From positions 1,241,501 to 1,305,500 of the forward strand of contig NZ_LR134293.1 in NCBI RefSeq assembly GCF_900636575.1: a DNA stretch of 64,000 bases, read 5' to 3'. The notes under the pieces were generated by a model. That model made no database searches. It was not told the origin of the DNA and saw only the letters and a list, made by a program, of their open reading frames with translations. The translations under genes were made by a program, and so were the position numbers. This document shows, piece by piece, positions 10,370 through 18,213 of the stretch; positions within the stretch are counted from its first letter, which is position 1; the number at the start of each line of letters is the position of its first letter. This DNA is from Streptococcus canis (GTDB taxonomy: Bacteria > Bacillota > Bacilli > Lactobacillales > Streptococcaceae).

Positions 10370-10934
10370 TTGGTGGAAATGGGGCTTTTTGCTCTTACTA
10401 GCTTTTAATACCGCCTTCTTACTGGTGATTGGAAGTCGCCTTATCCAAGTAAGAGAACCTGAATCAGAATTAATCGCTCAAAAGGCGACTAAGGATGTTA
10501 AAATTGGCACATTTACCACTACAAGAGAACAACTTAATGAAACCGTCGCTAGTTATCTTAAAGATTATCAATCTGAAAAGATGCACTATAAGTTTTACGC
10601 CACCTCTTCTTCTATTTTATTTGAAGGCACCTATCAGCTTTTAGGCTATGAGGTACCTCTATACATTTATTTTCAACCCCATCGGCTAGATAGTGGAGCT
10701 ATCCAATTACAGGTTATCTCCTTTTCGGTAGGAACCTTACCTTTACCCGAAAAAGACGTGTTGCAGTATCTGAAATCAAGCTATCAATTGCCAAAATTTG
10801 TGAAGGTGATGCCACAGCAATCAGCAATAGTAGTAAATTTACAAGAGATAAGAAATGATGCTAAGGTCTATTTAAAAGCCAAGAAAATCGATTTATTTAA
10901 AGATGAAATCAGTTTCAATATTTACAAGAAATAA
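10347..10934 (+). CDS. YpmS-like (DUF2140) membrane-anchored protein
   Basis: A protein of 195 residues with one N-terminal membrane segment (about residues 10-30, WGFLLLLAFNTAFLLVIG) and an extracytoplasmic domain resembling the DUF2140/YpmS family. Family landmarks are the central YQLLGYEVPLYIYFQP and the SFSVGTLPLPEKDVL stretch. The function is not established. It is translationally coupled to the SGNH esterase (23-base overlap) and probably works with it at the cell surface. Confidence 0.75.
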   Translation: MKKTLTLNWWKWGFLLLLAFNTAFLLVIGSRLIQVREPESELIAQKATKDVKIGTFTTTREQLNETVASYLKDYQSEKMHYKFYATSSSILFEGTYQLLGYEVPLYIYFQPHRLDSGAIQLQVISFSVGTLPLPEKDVLQYLKSSYQLPKFVKVMPQQSAIVVNLQEIRNDAKVYLKAKKIDLFKDEISFNIYKK

Positions 10935-10952
10935 GCTCAAATAACGTTAAAT

Positions 10953-10981
10953 ACTTGACCTAAGCGCTTTTTTTAGATATG
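10953..10981 (+). promoter_or_regulatory. hup promoter
   Basis: A TTGACC box beginning near 10953 and TATGAT about 17 bases later precede hup. The 5' leader is about 45 bases and has a GGAGG ribosome site near 11021. Confidence 0.6.
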
Positions 10982-11032
10982 ATAATATCTGTTAAAGCAT
11001 TACGCTTACTAATTATTTGGAGGATTTGTTAA

Positions 11033-11308
11033 ATGGCTAACAAACAAGATTTAATCGCGAAAGTTGCAGAAGCAACTGAACTTACAAAAAAAGATTCAGC
11101 AGCAGCAGTTGATGCCGTATTTTCTGCAATCGAAGCTTTTCTTGCTGAAGGTGAAAAAGTACAATTAATCGGCTTTGGTAACTTCGAAGTGCGCGAACGT
11201 GCAGCTCGTAAAGGTCGTAACCCACAAACTGGTGCAGAAATTGAAATCGCAGCTTCAAAAGTTCCAGCATTCAAAGCTGGTAAAGCTCTTAAAGACGCTG
11301 TTAAATAA
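11033..11308 (+). CDS. hup: DNA-binding protein HU
   Basis: A 91-residue histone-like nucleoid protein. The beta-arm signature [18 protein letters not shown], with the intercalating proline, is clear, and the dimer helices are at the N terminus. It compacts DNA and assists recombination and replication. Codon use is strongly biased towards preferred codons, as expected for an abundant protein. It has its own promoter and a strong terminator. From memory, its 3' end is a prophage attachment site in S. pyogenes; none is inserted here. Confidence 0.97.
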   Translation: MANKQDLIAKVAEATELTKKDSAAAVDAVFSAIEAFLAEGEKVQLIGFGNFEVRERAARKGRNPQTGAEIEIAASKVPAFKAGKALKDAVK

Positions 11309-11318
11309 TAAATTTTTA

Positions 11319-11367
11319 AAAAGCCCGTCATATCAAGCTTTCTAGCTTGTGTGATGGGCTTTTTTCT
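11319..11367 (+). terminator. hup terminator
   Basis: Long stem: AAGCCC..TCA...CAAGCT pairs with AGCTTG..TGATGGGCTT, followed by TTTTTT. Confidence 0.85.
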
Positions 11368-11623
11368 GTGTTTTGGGGCATTTTTGGGGCATAAAGCAAA
11401 TTTGTTCTGTTTTTTTGAAGTCAGAAGCCATATCCATAAATTCTTTCACTTCGACATGCATCCTATCTAAGGCTACTAAAAACTTATTGAGGGAAATATC
11501 TGACTGCCCTCGTTCAAAGCGTGATAATTGGGACAAGGAAATAGAGTCTCCTGCAATTTGTTGTAAGGAAAGGTTTTGATTTCATCTTAATTCACGAAGG
11601 GTTTCTCCTAATGGTTTTGCCAT
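11342..11623 (-). pseudogene. Truncated Rgg/MutR-type regulator with an internal stop
   Basis: On the minus strand ATG 11623, with GGAGGA upstream, begins MAKPLGETLRELR, then TGA (11584-11582) at codon 14. The same frame continues NQNLSLQQIAGDSISLSQ and LSRFERGQSDISLNKF, then LVALDRMHVEVKEF. This is the helix-turn-helix domain of Rgg-family regulators. The frame then runs through the hup-side repeat and terminator and ends at 11342, so the roughly 200-residue pheromone-binding domain is missing. Both the nonsense codon and the truncation indicate a dead gene. Ancestral function and pheromone are unknown. Confidence 0.75.
11371..11392. repeat. Tandem 11-bp direct repeat beside the hup terminator
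   Basis: TTTTGGGGCAT occurs twice in direct tandem (11371-11381 and 11382-11392). Short tandem repeats of this GGGGCAT type resemble arm-type integrase sites next to phage attachment cores. With the truncated regulator beside it, I read it as a possible integration scar; the role is inferred. Confidence 0.5.
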
Positions 11624-11760
11624 GCTGTAAATCCTCCTTTTATCAGTATATCATTTCCTTAGTTAGGGATAAGTTTTTCTCATATTTGCAAATAGTAGAT
11701 GTAGAGATTTTTGAAAAAACAAGTCTGTAAAAAAGCTTAGTTAGAATCGCTCTAAATTAC

Positions 11761-11789
11761 TTGACTTATTTATTTAGAATTATTACAAT
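11761..11789 (+). promoter_or_regulatory. pmtA promoter with an overlapping PerR box
   Basis: TTGACT (11761-11766) and TACAAT (11784-11789) are spaced by 17 bases. The 15-mer at 11774-11788, TTAGAATTATTACAA, matches the Per box TTATAATNATTATAA at all but two of its defined positions and covers the -10 region. PerR bound here would block initiation until peroxide stress or metal imbalance releases it. Confidence 0.75.
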
Positions 11790-11838
11790 TAATATATCTT
11801 AAAGATTGAGATAACTTTTAATTGTGAGGGAACTAAAA

Positions 11839-13701
11839 ATGACAATCAGAGCATGGATGACAGACCATCTTCATTTAATGGAGACTTTAGCCTGTCTGGT
11901 ATTCATAATAATCGGACTAACCTTTTTACACCCATTTCCACAAGTTGCTTCCGCTATTTTCATTATAGCCTTCTTGATTGGAGGATATGAATCAGCCAAA
12001 GCAGGCTTGCTCGATTTGGTGAAGAACAAACACTTGTCAGTGGATATTTTGATGATTTTGGCAGCTATTGGTGCTGGAATTATTGGCTATTGGCTGGAGG
12101 GTGCTCTGCTTATTTTTATCTTTTCCTTGTCCAATACGCTTGAAGAAATGGCCATGGAAAAAAGTAAGGATGCTATTTCTGCCTTGATGTCCTTAACGCC
12201 AGATACTGCTCGTCGCTATCAAGAAGGTGGTCGTATTTTAGAAGTTGAGACCAAGACCTTGAGTGTTGGTGATCGTTTACAAGTTCGTAAGGGGGAAACT
12301 GTTCCAATTGACGGACAGTTACTTAGTCCTTTTGGTCAATTTGATGAATCTATGGTCACTGGTGAGCCTATCACAGTCGATAAGGCAGAAGGTCAGAATC
12401 TTATCGGGGGAACCATTAACCAGGGACAAGCCATAGACATGTTGGTTACCGTTGAAAATGAGAATACCCTCTTTGCCAAGATTGTTAATCTGGTGGAATC
12501 TGCCCAAGGACAAAAAAGTAAAACAGCTACCTTTATTGAAAGGTTGGAAGATAGTTACGTCAAGTTTGTCCTCGTCCTCGTTCCAACCTTTATTTTCTTT
12601 AGCCACTTAGTCCTTGCTTGGACTTGGTTGGATGCTTTTTACCGAGGCATGATTCTCTTAACGGTGGCTTCTCCTTGTGCGTTGATTGCAAGTTCTACCC
12701 CTGCAAGTCTTTCAGCTATTTCTCGTGCAGCCCGTAAGGGATTGATTATCAAAGGTGGAGATATTATTGATAATATGGGAGATATTAAGGCTGTTGTGAT
12801 GGATAAAACGGGGACATTGACCCAAGGAAAGCCTTCTGTGGTGAATGCTCACTATTTGGAAGATGAGTTGCTCGTGAATAGACTGGTAAAAGGAGCAGAG
12901 GCTGCTAGTATCCACCCTATTTCTAAAGCCCTTCTTGACTACACTGAAAAATTGGAGCCACTTACCTTTGACCAATTAGAAGAAATTTCTGGGAAAGGTT
13001 TTCAGGGCTTCTATCAAGGGCAAGAATGGCGAATTGGTAAAAAATCCTTTATTTTGGAAAAGGTTCAAGACCTATCAGCTTTTGAAAAAACTATTCAAGA
13101 GGAAGAAAATCAAGGGAAGACGTTGATCTTTGTGTCCTGTGACCATCAATTGATAGCTTACTATGTCCTATTAGATGACATCAAAATAGAATCACAACGT
13201 GCTATTGAGACCCTCCATGCCATGGGAATTAAAACAGTCATGTTAACAGGAGATCAAGAACGGACCGCTAATTATGTGGCTCAAAAACTTGGTATTGATG
13301 AAGTGGTAGCCAACTGTATGCCTCAAGATAAGGTGGCTAAGTTAGCGGAATTAAAGACTAAATATGGTTTTGTTGCCATGGTAGGAGATGGTATTAATGA
13401 TGCGCCTGCTTTAGCGCAAGCAGATGTGTCCTATGCTATTGGGTCAGGAACAGATATTGCCATGGAAAGTGCAGATAGTGTGATCATGGACGACTTGACC
13501 CGTATTCCATTTTCGATTCAACTTTCCCGCAAAATGAAAACCATTGTCAAACAAAATATCGTTTTGGCCTTATCTGTAATTACCTTATTGATTTTAGCCA
13601 ATGTTTTTCAGGTAGTTAACTTGCCACTTGGTGTTGTTGGACACGAAGGCTCAACGATTTTAGTTATTTTGAATGGCTTGCGCTTACTTTCTTTTAAATA
13701 A
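11839..13701 (+). CDS. pmtA: P1B-type metal-efflux ATPase, PmtA-like (Fe(II)/Co(II))
   Basis: Heavy-metal ATPase of about 620 residues with no N-terminal HMA metal-binding domain. The transmembrane metal motif is SPC (TVASPCALIA), typical of the P1B-4 class, instead of the CPC of Cu/Cd/Zn pumps. Other landmarks are the actuator TGE (VTGEPI), the phosphorylation motif DKTGTLT, the HP locus (SIHPIS) and GDGINDAPAL. S. pyogenes PmtA, a PerR-regulated pump reported to export ferrous iron, is the homologue I recognise; the Per box upstream agrees. ATG 11839 after GAGGGA is chosen over GTG 11824. It lies next to the hup scar. Confidence 0.82.
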   Translation: MTIRAWMTDHLHLMETLACLVFIIIGLTFLHPFPQVASAIFIIAFLIGGYESAKAGLLDLVKNKHLSVDILMILAAIGAGIIGYWLEGALLIFIFSLSNTLEEMAMEKSKDAISALMSLTPDTARRYQEGGRILEVETKTLSVGDRLQVRKGETVPIDGQLLSPFGQFDESMVTGEPITVDKAEGQNLIGGTINQGQAIDMLVTVENENTLFAKIVNLVESAQGQKSKTATFIERLEDSYVKFVLVLVPTFIFFSHLVLAWTWLDAFYRGMILLTVASPCALIASSTPASLSAISRAARKGLIIKGGDIIDNMGDIKAVVMDKTGTLTQGKPSVVNAHYLEDELLVNRLVKGAEAASIHPISKALLDYTEKLEPLTFDQLEEISGKGFQGFYQGQEWRIGKKSFILEKVQDLSAFEKTIQEEENQGKTLIFVSCDHQLIAYYVLLDDIKIESQRAIETLHAMGIKTVMLTGDQERTANYVAQKLGIDEVVANCMPQDKVAKLAELKTKYGFVAMVGDGINDAPALAQADVSYAIGSGTDIAMESADSVIMDDLTRIPFSIQLSRKMKTIVKQNIVLALSVITLLILANVFQVVNLPLGVVGHEGSTILVILNGLRLLSFK

Positions 13702-13772
13702 CTTAGAAACTTGCTTGATTTCTTGAATACGATTATAATAATAGTGAGACTTATGAAGGCAGAATTACTTTT

Positions 13773-13961
13773 ATGGTTACTATTATTATCGTTGGTTTAG
13801 CTATATTTTCAATGATCAAAATAATGCTATTTTTCTATTACTATCGAAAATTTGAGCAAAAGCAAAAGAAGAAATTGGATTTCCAAAACCAGCAAAGACA
13901 TTCAGATGAGACTACTGACGTGTCTCCAAAGGACTTTCCATTACAAAGTAAAGAAGTCTAG
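13773..13961 (+). CDS. Small one-segment membrane protein
   Basis: A 62-codon frame with a clear N-terminal membrane segment (VTIIIVGLAIFSMIKIMLFFYYY) and a charged, lysine-rich cytoplasmic tail. It lies 71 bases after pmtA on the same strand with GAAGGCAG about 10 bases before the ATG. The coding pattern (membrane helix, positive tail) is believable, but I recognise no family. It could be an accessory to the pump or an unrelated small protein. Confidence 0.5.
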   Translation: MVTIIIVGLAIFSMIKIMLFFYYYRKFEQKQKKKLDFQNQQRHSDETTDVSPKDFPLQSKEV

Positions 13962-14043
13962 GATGATGTATCGCCCTCTAAAGAGTTAGAATGGTTATCT
14001 AACGTTAGGAGAATATACCTTATCATTCTAGACTTCTTTTTTG
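13951..14043. terminator. Convergent terminator with long arms
   Basis: Arms of 17 bases, AAGAAGTCTAGGATGAT (13951-13967) and ATCATTCTAGACTTCTT (14022-14038), pair with one mismatch and are followed by T runs on both strands. They enclose about 54 bases containing the palindrome CTAACGTTAG. The structure can stop transcription from the small ORF and from pyrD. Confidence 0.65.
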
Positions 14044-14046
14044 GTC

Positions 14047-14982
14047 TTAGTTCATATAGTTCAACTGCCCACGAAAATCTTCTAGGGATTGGTAGCCTTT
14101 TTCAGCCATAATCGTTTTTAGTTCCTTAGTGACCCGTTCAAAGATAGCTGGTCCTTCCTGATGGAGGGCTGTGCCAATTTGGACCATGCTTGCTCCACAA
14201 AGAATGTGCTCAAAAGCATCACGTCCAGTTTTGACCCCACCTGTACCAATGATTTTGATAGAAGGTTTTAAGCGTTGGTAAAAGGCGTGGACGTTGGCAA
14301 GAGCAGTAGGTTTAATGTAATCGCCACCAATACCACCAAATCCATTTTTAGGCTTGATGACCACTTGCTCATCCTCAATGACTAGCCCATTGCCAATAGA
14401 ATTGACACAATTAACAAAGGTCAGTGGGTATTTGTTGAAGATGGCAGCAGCTTGATCAAAATGCACAATGTCAAAATAAGGAGGCAATTTAACCCCGAGG
14501 GGCTTGGTGTAATAAGCAAAAATGCTTTCAAGTAGCTGATCGGTAGTTTCAAAGTCATAGGCAATTTGTGGTTTGCCTGGGACATTTGGACAAGAAAGGT
14601 TCAACTCCACAAGTCCTTCATAATCAGAAGCCATAATGGTTTTTAAGATGGTTTGTGTCTCGACAGGAGATAGTCCGACCACAGACAGGAAATGGGGCTT
14701 GGCTTGGTCAGATTTAGCAAGATCACTGACAATGTCTAGATAATATTGAAAACCATGGTTGGGAAGGCCCATTGAATTGATAGAACCAAGGCTAGTATCT
14801 GCGTAGCGAGGTTCTGGATTACCTTGACGAGCTTCTAGGGTTCCTGTTTTGGTGATAAAGGAAGCTGCTTGGGAGTTTTCAATCTCTAGAAGTTCCTCTT
14901 TTGTCATACAATAAATGCCAGCAGCGTTCATCAAACAGTTATCAAAAGTAAAAATACCAATTTGTGTAGCAGTAGAAACCAT
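14047..14982 (-). CDS. pyrD: Dihydroorotate dehydrogenase A (class 1A)
   Basis: Cytosolic FMN enzyme of pyrimidine synthesis. Class 1A members use fumarate as acceptor and need no PyrK. Visible are the N-terminal [13 protein letters not shown], the catalytic cysteine loop [12 protein letters not shown], and the FMN-phosphate segment [14 protein letters not shown] near the C terminus. The start is ATG 14982 (MVSTATQ): the upstream in-frame ATG at 14994 lies within GGAGGAAATA, which is the ribosome site for 14982. It stands alone on the minus strand, divergent from gpmA. Confidence 0.94.
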   Translation of the reverse strand: MVSTATQIGIFTFDNCLMNAAGIYCMTKEELLEIENSQAASFITKTGTLEARQGNPEPRYADTSLGSINSMGLPNHGFQYYLDIVSDLAKSDQAKPHFLSVVGLSPVETQTILKTIMASDYEGLVELNLSCPNVPGKPQIAYDFETTDQLLESIFAYYTKPLGVKLPPYFDIVHFDQAAAIFNKYPLTFVNCVNSIGNGLVIEDEQVVIKPKNGFGGIGGDYIKPTALANVHAFYQRLKPSIKIIGTGGVKTGRDAFEHILCGASMVQIGTALHQEGPAIFERVTKELKTIMAEKGYQSLEDFRGQLNYMN

Positions 14983-15222
14983 TATTTCCTCCATATTTTA
15001 GACAAATTTTTTCTATTCTACCACTAGACCTGAATAATAGCAAGCTGTTTTTTAGAAAAGTTTGGGTTTAGGGTGGTTATTTCCGAATTTTGATTATTTT
15101 CATGATATTCACAAAAGGATTTTCAATAAAAAGGGGAATAGACTAGCTTTTTTACCCTATTTTTTGTAAAATAGAAGTTATAAAAAGGTAGCAACCTTTA
15201 AATTAAAAGGAGATATTAACTA

Positions 15223-15918
15223 ATGGTAAAATTGGTTTTCGCTCGCCACGGTGAGTCAGAATGGAACAAAGCTAACCTCTTCACTGGTTGGGCAGATGTT
15301 GATCTTTCAGAAAAAGGAACACAACAAGCGATTGATGCAGGTAAATTAATCAAAGAAGCAGGCATCGAATTTGACCTTGCTTTCACTTCAGTATTGACAC
15401 GTGCCATCAAGACAACTAATCTTGCTCTTGAAAATGCAGGTCAATTGTGGGTTCCAACTGAAAAATCATGGCGCTTAAACGAGCGTCACTATGGTGCTTT
15501 GACTGGTAAAAACAAAGCAGAAGCTGCTGAACAATTTGGTGATGAGCAAGTTCACATCTGGCGTCGTTCATACGATGTCTTGCCACCAGCTATGGCTAAA
15601 GATGATGAGTATTCAGCACACAAAGATCGTCGTTATGCTGACCTTGACCCAGCCCTTATTCCAGATGCTGAAAACTTAAAAGTAACCCTTGAACGCGCTA
15701 TGCCTTATTGGGAAGAAAAAATTGCTCCAGCTCTTCTTGACGGTAAAAACGTATTTGTTGGTGCACACGGTAACTCAATCCGTGCTCTTGTGAAACACAT
15801 TAAAGGTCTTTCAGATGATGAAATCATGAATGTGGAAATTCCAAACTTCCCACCACTTGTTTTCGAACTTGATGAAAAACTTAACATTGTTAAAGAATAC
15901 TACCTCGGTGGTGAATAA
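15223..15918 (+). CDS. gpmA: 2,3-bisphosphoglycerate-dependent phosphoglycerate mutase
   Basis: Glycolytic interconversion of 3- and 2-phosphoglycerate. The phosphohistidine motif is ARHGESEWN (about residues 6-14), with [12 protein letters not shown] next and the second catalytic histidine in [13 protein letters not shown]. Length is 231. Codon use is highly biased, as in other glycolytic genes. A GGAG ribosome site lies 8-9 bases upstream and a tight terminator follows. Confidence 0.97.
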   Translation: MVKLVFARHGESEWNKANLFTGWADVDLSEKGTQQAIDAGKLIKEAGIEFDLAFTSVLTRAIKTTNLALENAGQLWVPTEKSWRLNERHYGALTGKNKAEAAEQFGDEQVHIWRRSYDVLPPAMAKDDEYSAHKDRRYADLDPALIPDAENLKVTLERAMPYWEEKIAPALLDGKNVFVGAHGNSIRALVKHIKGLSDDEIMNVEIPNFPPLVFELDEKLNIVKEYYLGGE

Positions 15919-15923
15919 TTTTG

Positions 15924-15949
15924 AAACCAGACTTCGGTTTGGTTTTTTT
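15924..15949 (+). terminator. gpmA terminator
   Basis: AACCAGAC-TTCG-GTTTGGTT with a UUCG tetraloop and a run of seven T. Confidence 0.88.
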
Positions 15950-16027
15950 GTTGCTCTGTTTGGGGAAGAAAGAAAGTTCTGCTTAAAAATATGATATGAT
16001 AGAACTAACTTGAAAAAAGGATAGATT

Positions 16028-16549
16028 ATGAAAGCAGAAGAACGCCGTCAAAAAATTATTGAGTACTTAACTGGCGAACAAGAGGCCTTGTCCGCTACTT
16101 ATTTAGCTAAGTTATTAGGGGTTAGTCGTCAGGTGATTGTTGGAGATGTTGCCTTACTTCGAGCCCAACAGATTGATATTATTTCAACTCCTAAGGGCTA
16201 TATTATGTCAACTGCTCTGTTTAGCCACCAATATTGTGCACGTATTGTCTGTCAACACGGGTTGGCAGAAACAGAAAAAGAATTGGAAATCATTTTAGCT
16301 CATCAGGGAATTATCACAACGGTGGAAGTGGAGCATCCTATTTATGGCATGATTACAGCACCTCTAAACATTAAAAGTCAGTCTGATATGACTAATTTTA
16401 TGACCAAATTGAATCAGTCTAAAGCAGAATTGCTATCTTCTTTGACAGAAGGTTTGCACAGTCACTTGATTTCTTGCCCTAATCAAGAAACGTTTATAGC
16501 TATTAAGGAAGATTTGGAAGCAGCAGGTATTCTTTACACAGAGTTATAG
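16028..16549 (+). CDS. niaR: NiaR-type niacin-responsive transcriptional repressor
   Basis: A 173-residue regulator with an N-terminal DeoR/HTH_11-like helix-turn-helix (SATYLAKLLGVSRQVIVGDVALLRAQ, shown in parts) and a C-terminal 3H domain with histidines in HQYCARIVCQHG, VEVEHPIYG and HSHLISCP. NiaR represses niacin uptake and NAD synthesis genes when niacin is ample. The next gene is the niacin transporter component niaX, and a perfect dyad overlaps the niaX promoter, supporting the assignment. niaX starts 116 bases downstream with its own promoter. Confidence 0.88.
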   Translation: MKAEERRQKIIEYLTGEQEALSATYLAKLLGVSRQVIVGDVALLRAQQIDIISTPKGYIMSTALFSHQYCARIVCQHGLAETEKELEIILAHQGIITTVEVEHPIYGMITAPLNIKSQSDMTNFMTKLNQSKAELLSSLTEGLHSHLISCPNQETFIAIKEDLEAAGILYTEL

Positions 16550-16604
16550 GGGGAATGGCAGAGCTAGTGGGATAAGAGGCAGTTTCTTTTAAAATGATAT
16601 TGGT

Positions 16605-16645
16605 TTAACAGGTGTCTTGACACCTGTTAATTATTAAGTTATACT
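16605..16645 (+). promoter_or_regulatory. niaX promoter overlapped by a NiaR-type operator
   Basis: TTAACAGGTGTC and GACACCTGTTAA form a perfect 12-bp inverted repeat (16605-16630) around a 2-base centre. The -35 TTGACA (16618-16623) lies within it and TATACT (16640-16645) follows after 16 bases. The TGTC-TT-GACA core fits what I recall of NiaR sites. Repression by steric block is inferred. Confidence 0.82.
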
Positions 16646-16664
16646 GTCTCTGAAAGGAGATATA

Positions 16665-17207
16665 ATGACTAAAAAACCAACACAACTAATTGCCTATGCC
16701 TCCATCTTAGCGGCTTTTGGCATTTTAATTCCGATGATTATGCCCCTCAAACTGATTATTGGCCCTGCTTCCTTTACTTTAGCTAGCCATGTTCCCTTAT
16801 TCCTAGCTGTCTTCATATCTGTTCCCGTTGCTATTTTAGTGGCTATTGGGACAGGTCTAGGTTTTTTACTGGCGGGCTTTCCCTTAGTCATTGTCTTAAG
16901 AGCTTTTTCCCATATCTTATTTGTTGTTTTGGCGGCTTGGTGGTTAAGTCGCTACCCTCAAACGTTAAAGTCACCAGCGAAAATCTTTTGCTTTGCCTTT
17001 TTTGTTAATATCATTCATGGCTTGGCAGAATTTCTGGTGGTTTATGCTTTGACAGCAACCGTAGGCACGTCTATGTCTTATTTTTGGTCAATGCTAGGTT
17101 TGATTGGACTAGGATCTCTTGTTCATGGCATGTTAGATTTTTACCTAGCCTTAGTGTTCTGGCGCTTTTTAGTGGAAAAACTAGACTTGTCGATTGCTAA
17201 AGATTGA
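16665..17207 (+). CDS. niaX: Niacin ECF transporter S component
   Basis: A 180-residue, very hydrophobic protein with about five to six membrane segments, the size and pattern of ECF-transporter substrate-binding (S) components. It follows niaR and has a NiaR-type operator, so niacin (nicotinate/nicotinamide) is the likely substrate. It needs the shared EcfAA'T energising module encoded elsewhere. The ribosome site AAAGGAG is 7 bases before ATG. Confidence 0.85.
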   Translation: MTKKPTQLIAYASILAAFGILIPMIMPLKLIIGPASFTLASHVPLFLAVFISVPVAILVAIGTGLGFLLAGFPLVIVLRAFSHILFVVLAAWWLSRYPQTLKSPAKIFCFAFFVNIIHGLAEFLVVYALTATVGTSMSYFWSMLGLIGLGSLVHGMLDFYLALVFWRFLVEKLDLSIAKD

Positions 17208-17339
17208 TTAGGAGAGCCAATAATCTTTTCTTATGTGATTCTAAAAAGAAGTCCTTTCTTAATGGAAGGGCTTGCATTTTTCAAAAAAATTGATATACTA
17301 AAAAGTGCATTTGTGAATACGGTAACAAAAGGAGTTAAG

Positions 17340-18110
17340 ATGAAAACACCGGAACAGATTTTAGAGTCAACCATTCATATTGGAGAACATAAAATTGCCA
17401 AGTCTCTCCCTGCTAAGGCTATTCTAGGCTTTATTGGTGGAGCAATGATTAGTTTGGGTTACCTCTTGTATGTTAGAATTGCTGCTAGTGGCTTGGAAAC
17501 CTTTGGCGCTTTCGCAAGTATTCTAGGAGCCTGCGCTTTTCCAATCGGTTTGATTATTATCTTGATGGCTGGTGGAGAATTAATTACAGGAAACATGATG
17601 GCAGTTTCTGCAGCTTTGTTGGCCAAAAAAATTAAGTTTAGCGAACTTGCCAAGAATTGGCTCATTATTACCTTGTTTAATGTAATTGGAGCTATTTTTG
17701 TAGCCTTTGTATTCGGTCATTTTCTAGGTTTGACATCAGCTGGTATTTTTAAAGAAGAAGTGATTGAAGTGGCCCATGCTAAAATAGCAGCGACCCCTTT
17801 GCAGGCGATTGTATCAGGAATTGGTTGTAACTGGTTTGTTGGATTGGCCTTGTGGCTGTGCTATGGGGCAAATGATGCTACTGGTAAACTTCTTGGTACT
17901 TGGTTTCCTGTCATGACCTTTGTAGCCCTTGGCTTTCAACACAGTGTGGCAAATGCTTTTGTTATTCCCGCTGCTATTTTTGAGGGCGGAGCTACCTGGC
18001 TAGACTTTATTCTAAACTTTACCTTTGTTTATACCGGTAACATTATTGGCGGAGCTGTTTTTGTTAGTCTTTTCTATTTCAAAGCTTATGATCACCCAGA
18101 AAAGGCATAA
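17340..18110 (+). CDS. Formate/nitrite transporter family channel
   Basis: FNT-family pentameric anion channel, about 256 residues with six membrane segments. Family signatures are GFIGGAMISLGYLLYV near the N terminus, ELITGNMM, and the NWFVGLALWL half of the pore. ATG 17340 (MKTPEQIL) is used because AAAGGAG lies just before it; the open frame extends 35 codons further upstream without support. Formate or nitrite as substrate is family knowledge; in a fermenting streptococcus formate is more plausible. A terminator follows. Confidence 0.9.
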   Translation: MKTPEQILESTIHIGEHKIAKSLPAKAILGFIGGAMISLGYLLYVRIAASGLETFGAFASILGACAFPIGLIIILMAGGELITGNMMAVSAALLAKKIKFSELAKNWLIITLFNVIGAIFVAFVFGHFLGLTSAGIFKEEVIEVAHAKIAATPLQAIVSGIGCNWFVGLALWLCYGANDATGKLLGTWFPVMTFVALGFQHSVANAFVIPAAIFEGGATWLDFILNFTFVYTGNIIGGAVFVSLFYFKAYDHPEKA

Positions 18111-18129
18111 ATCAATAAGAAAAATTTTT

Positions 18130-18163
18130 AGACTGGGAGGACCTTATTCCCGGTCTTCTTTTT
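18130..18163 (+). terminator. Terminator after the FNT channel
   Basis: AGACTGGGA pairs with TTCCCGGTCT, followed by a T-rich run, ahead of the pbp2b operon. Confidence 0.8.
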
Positions 18164-18213
18164 GTAATTTGTGATAAAATAAGAAGCGAAGTTTAAAAAA
18201 AGGAGGGATTGAC

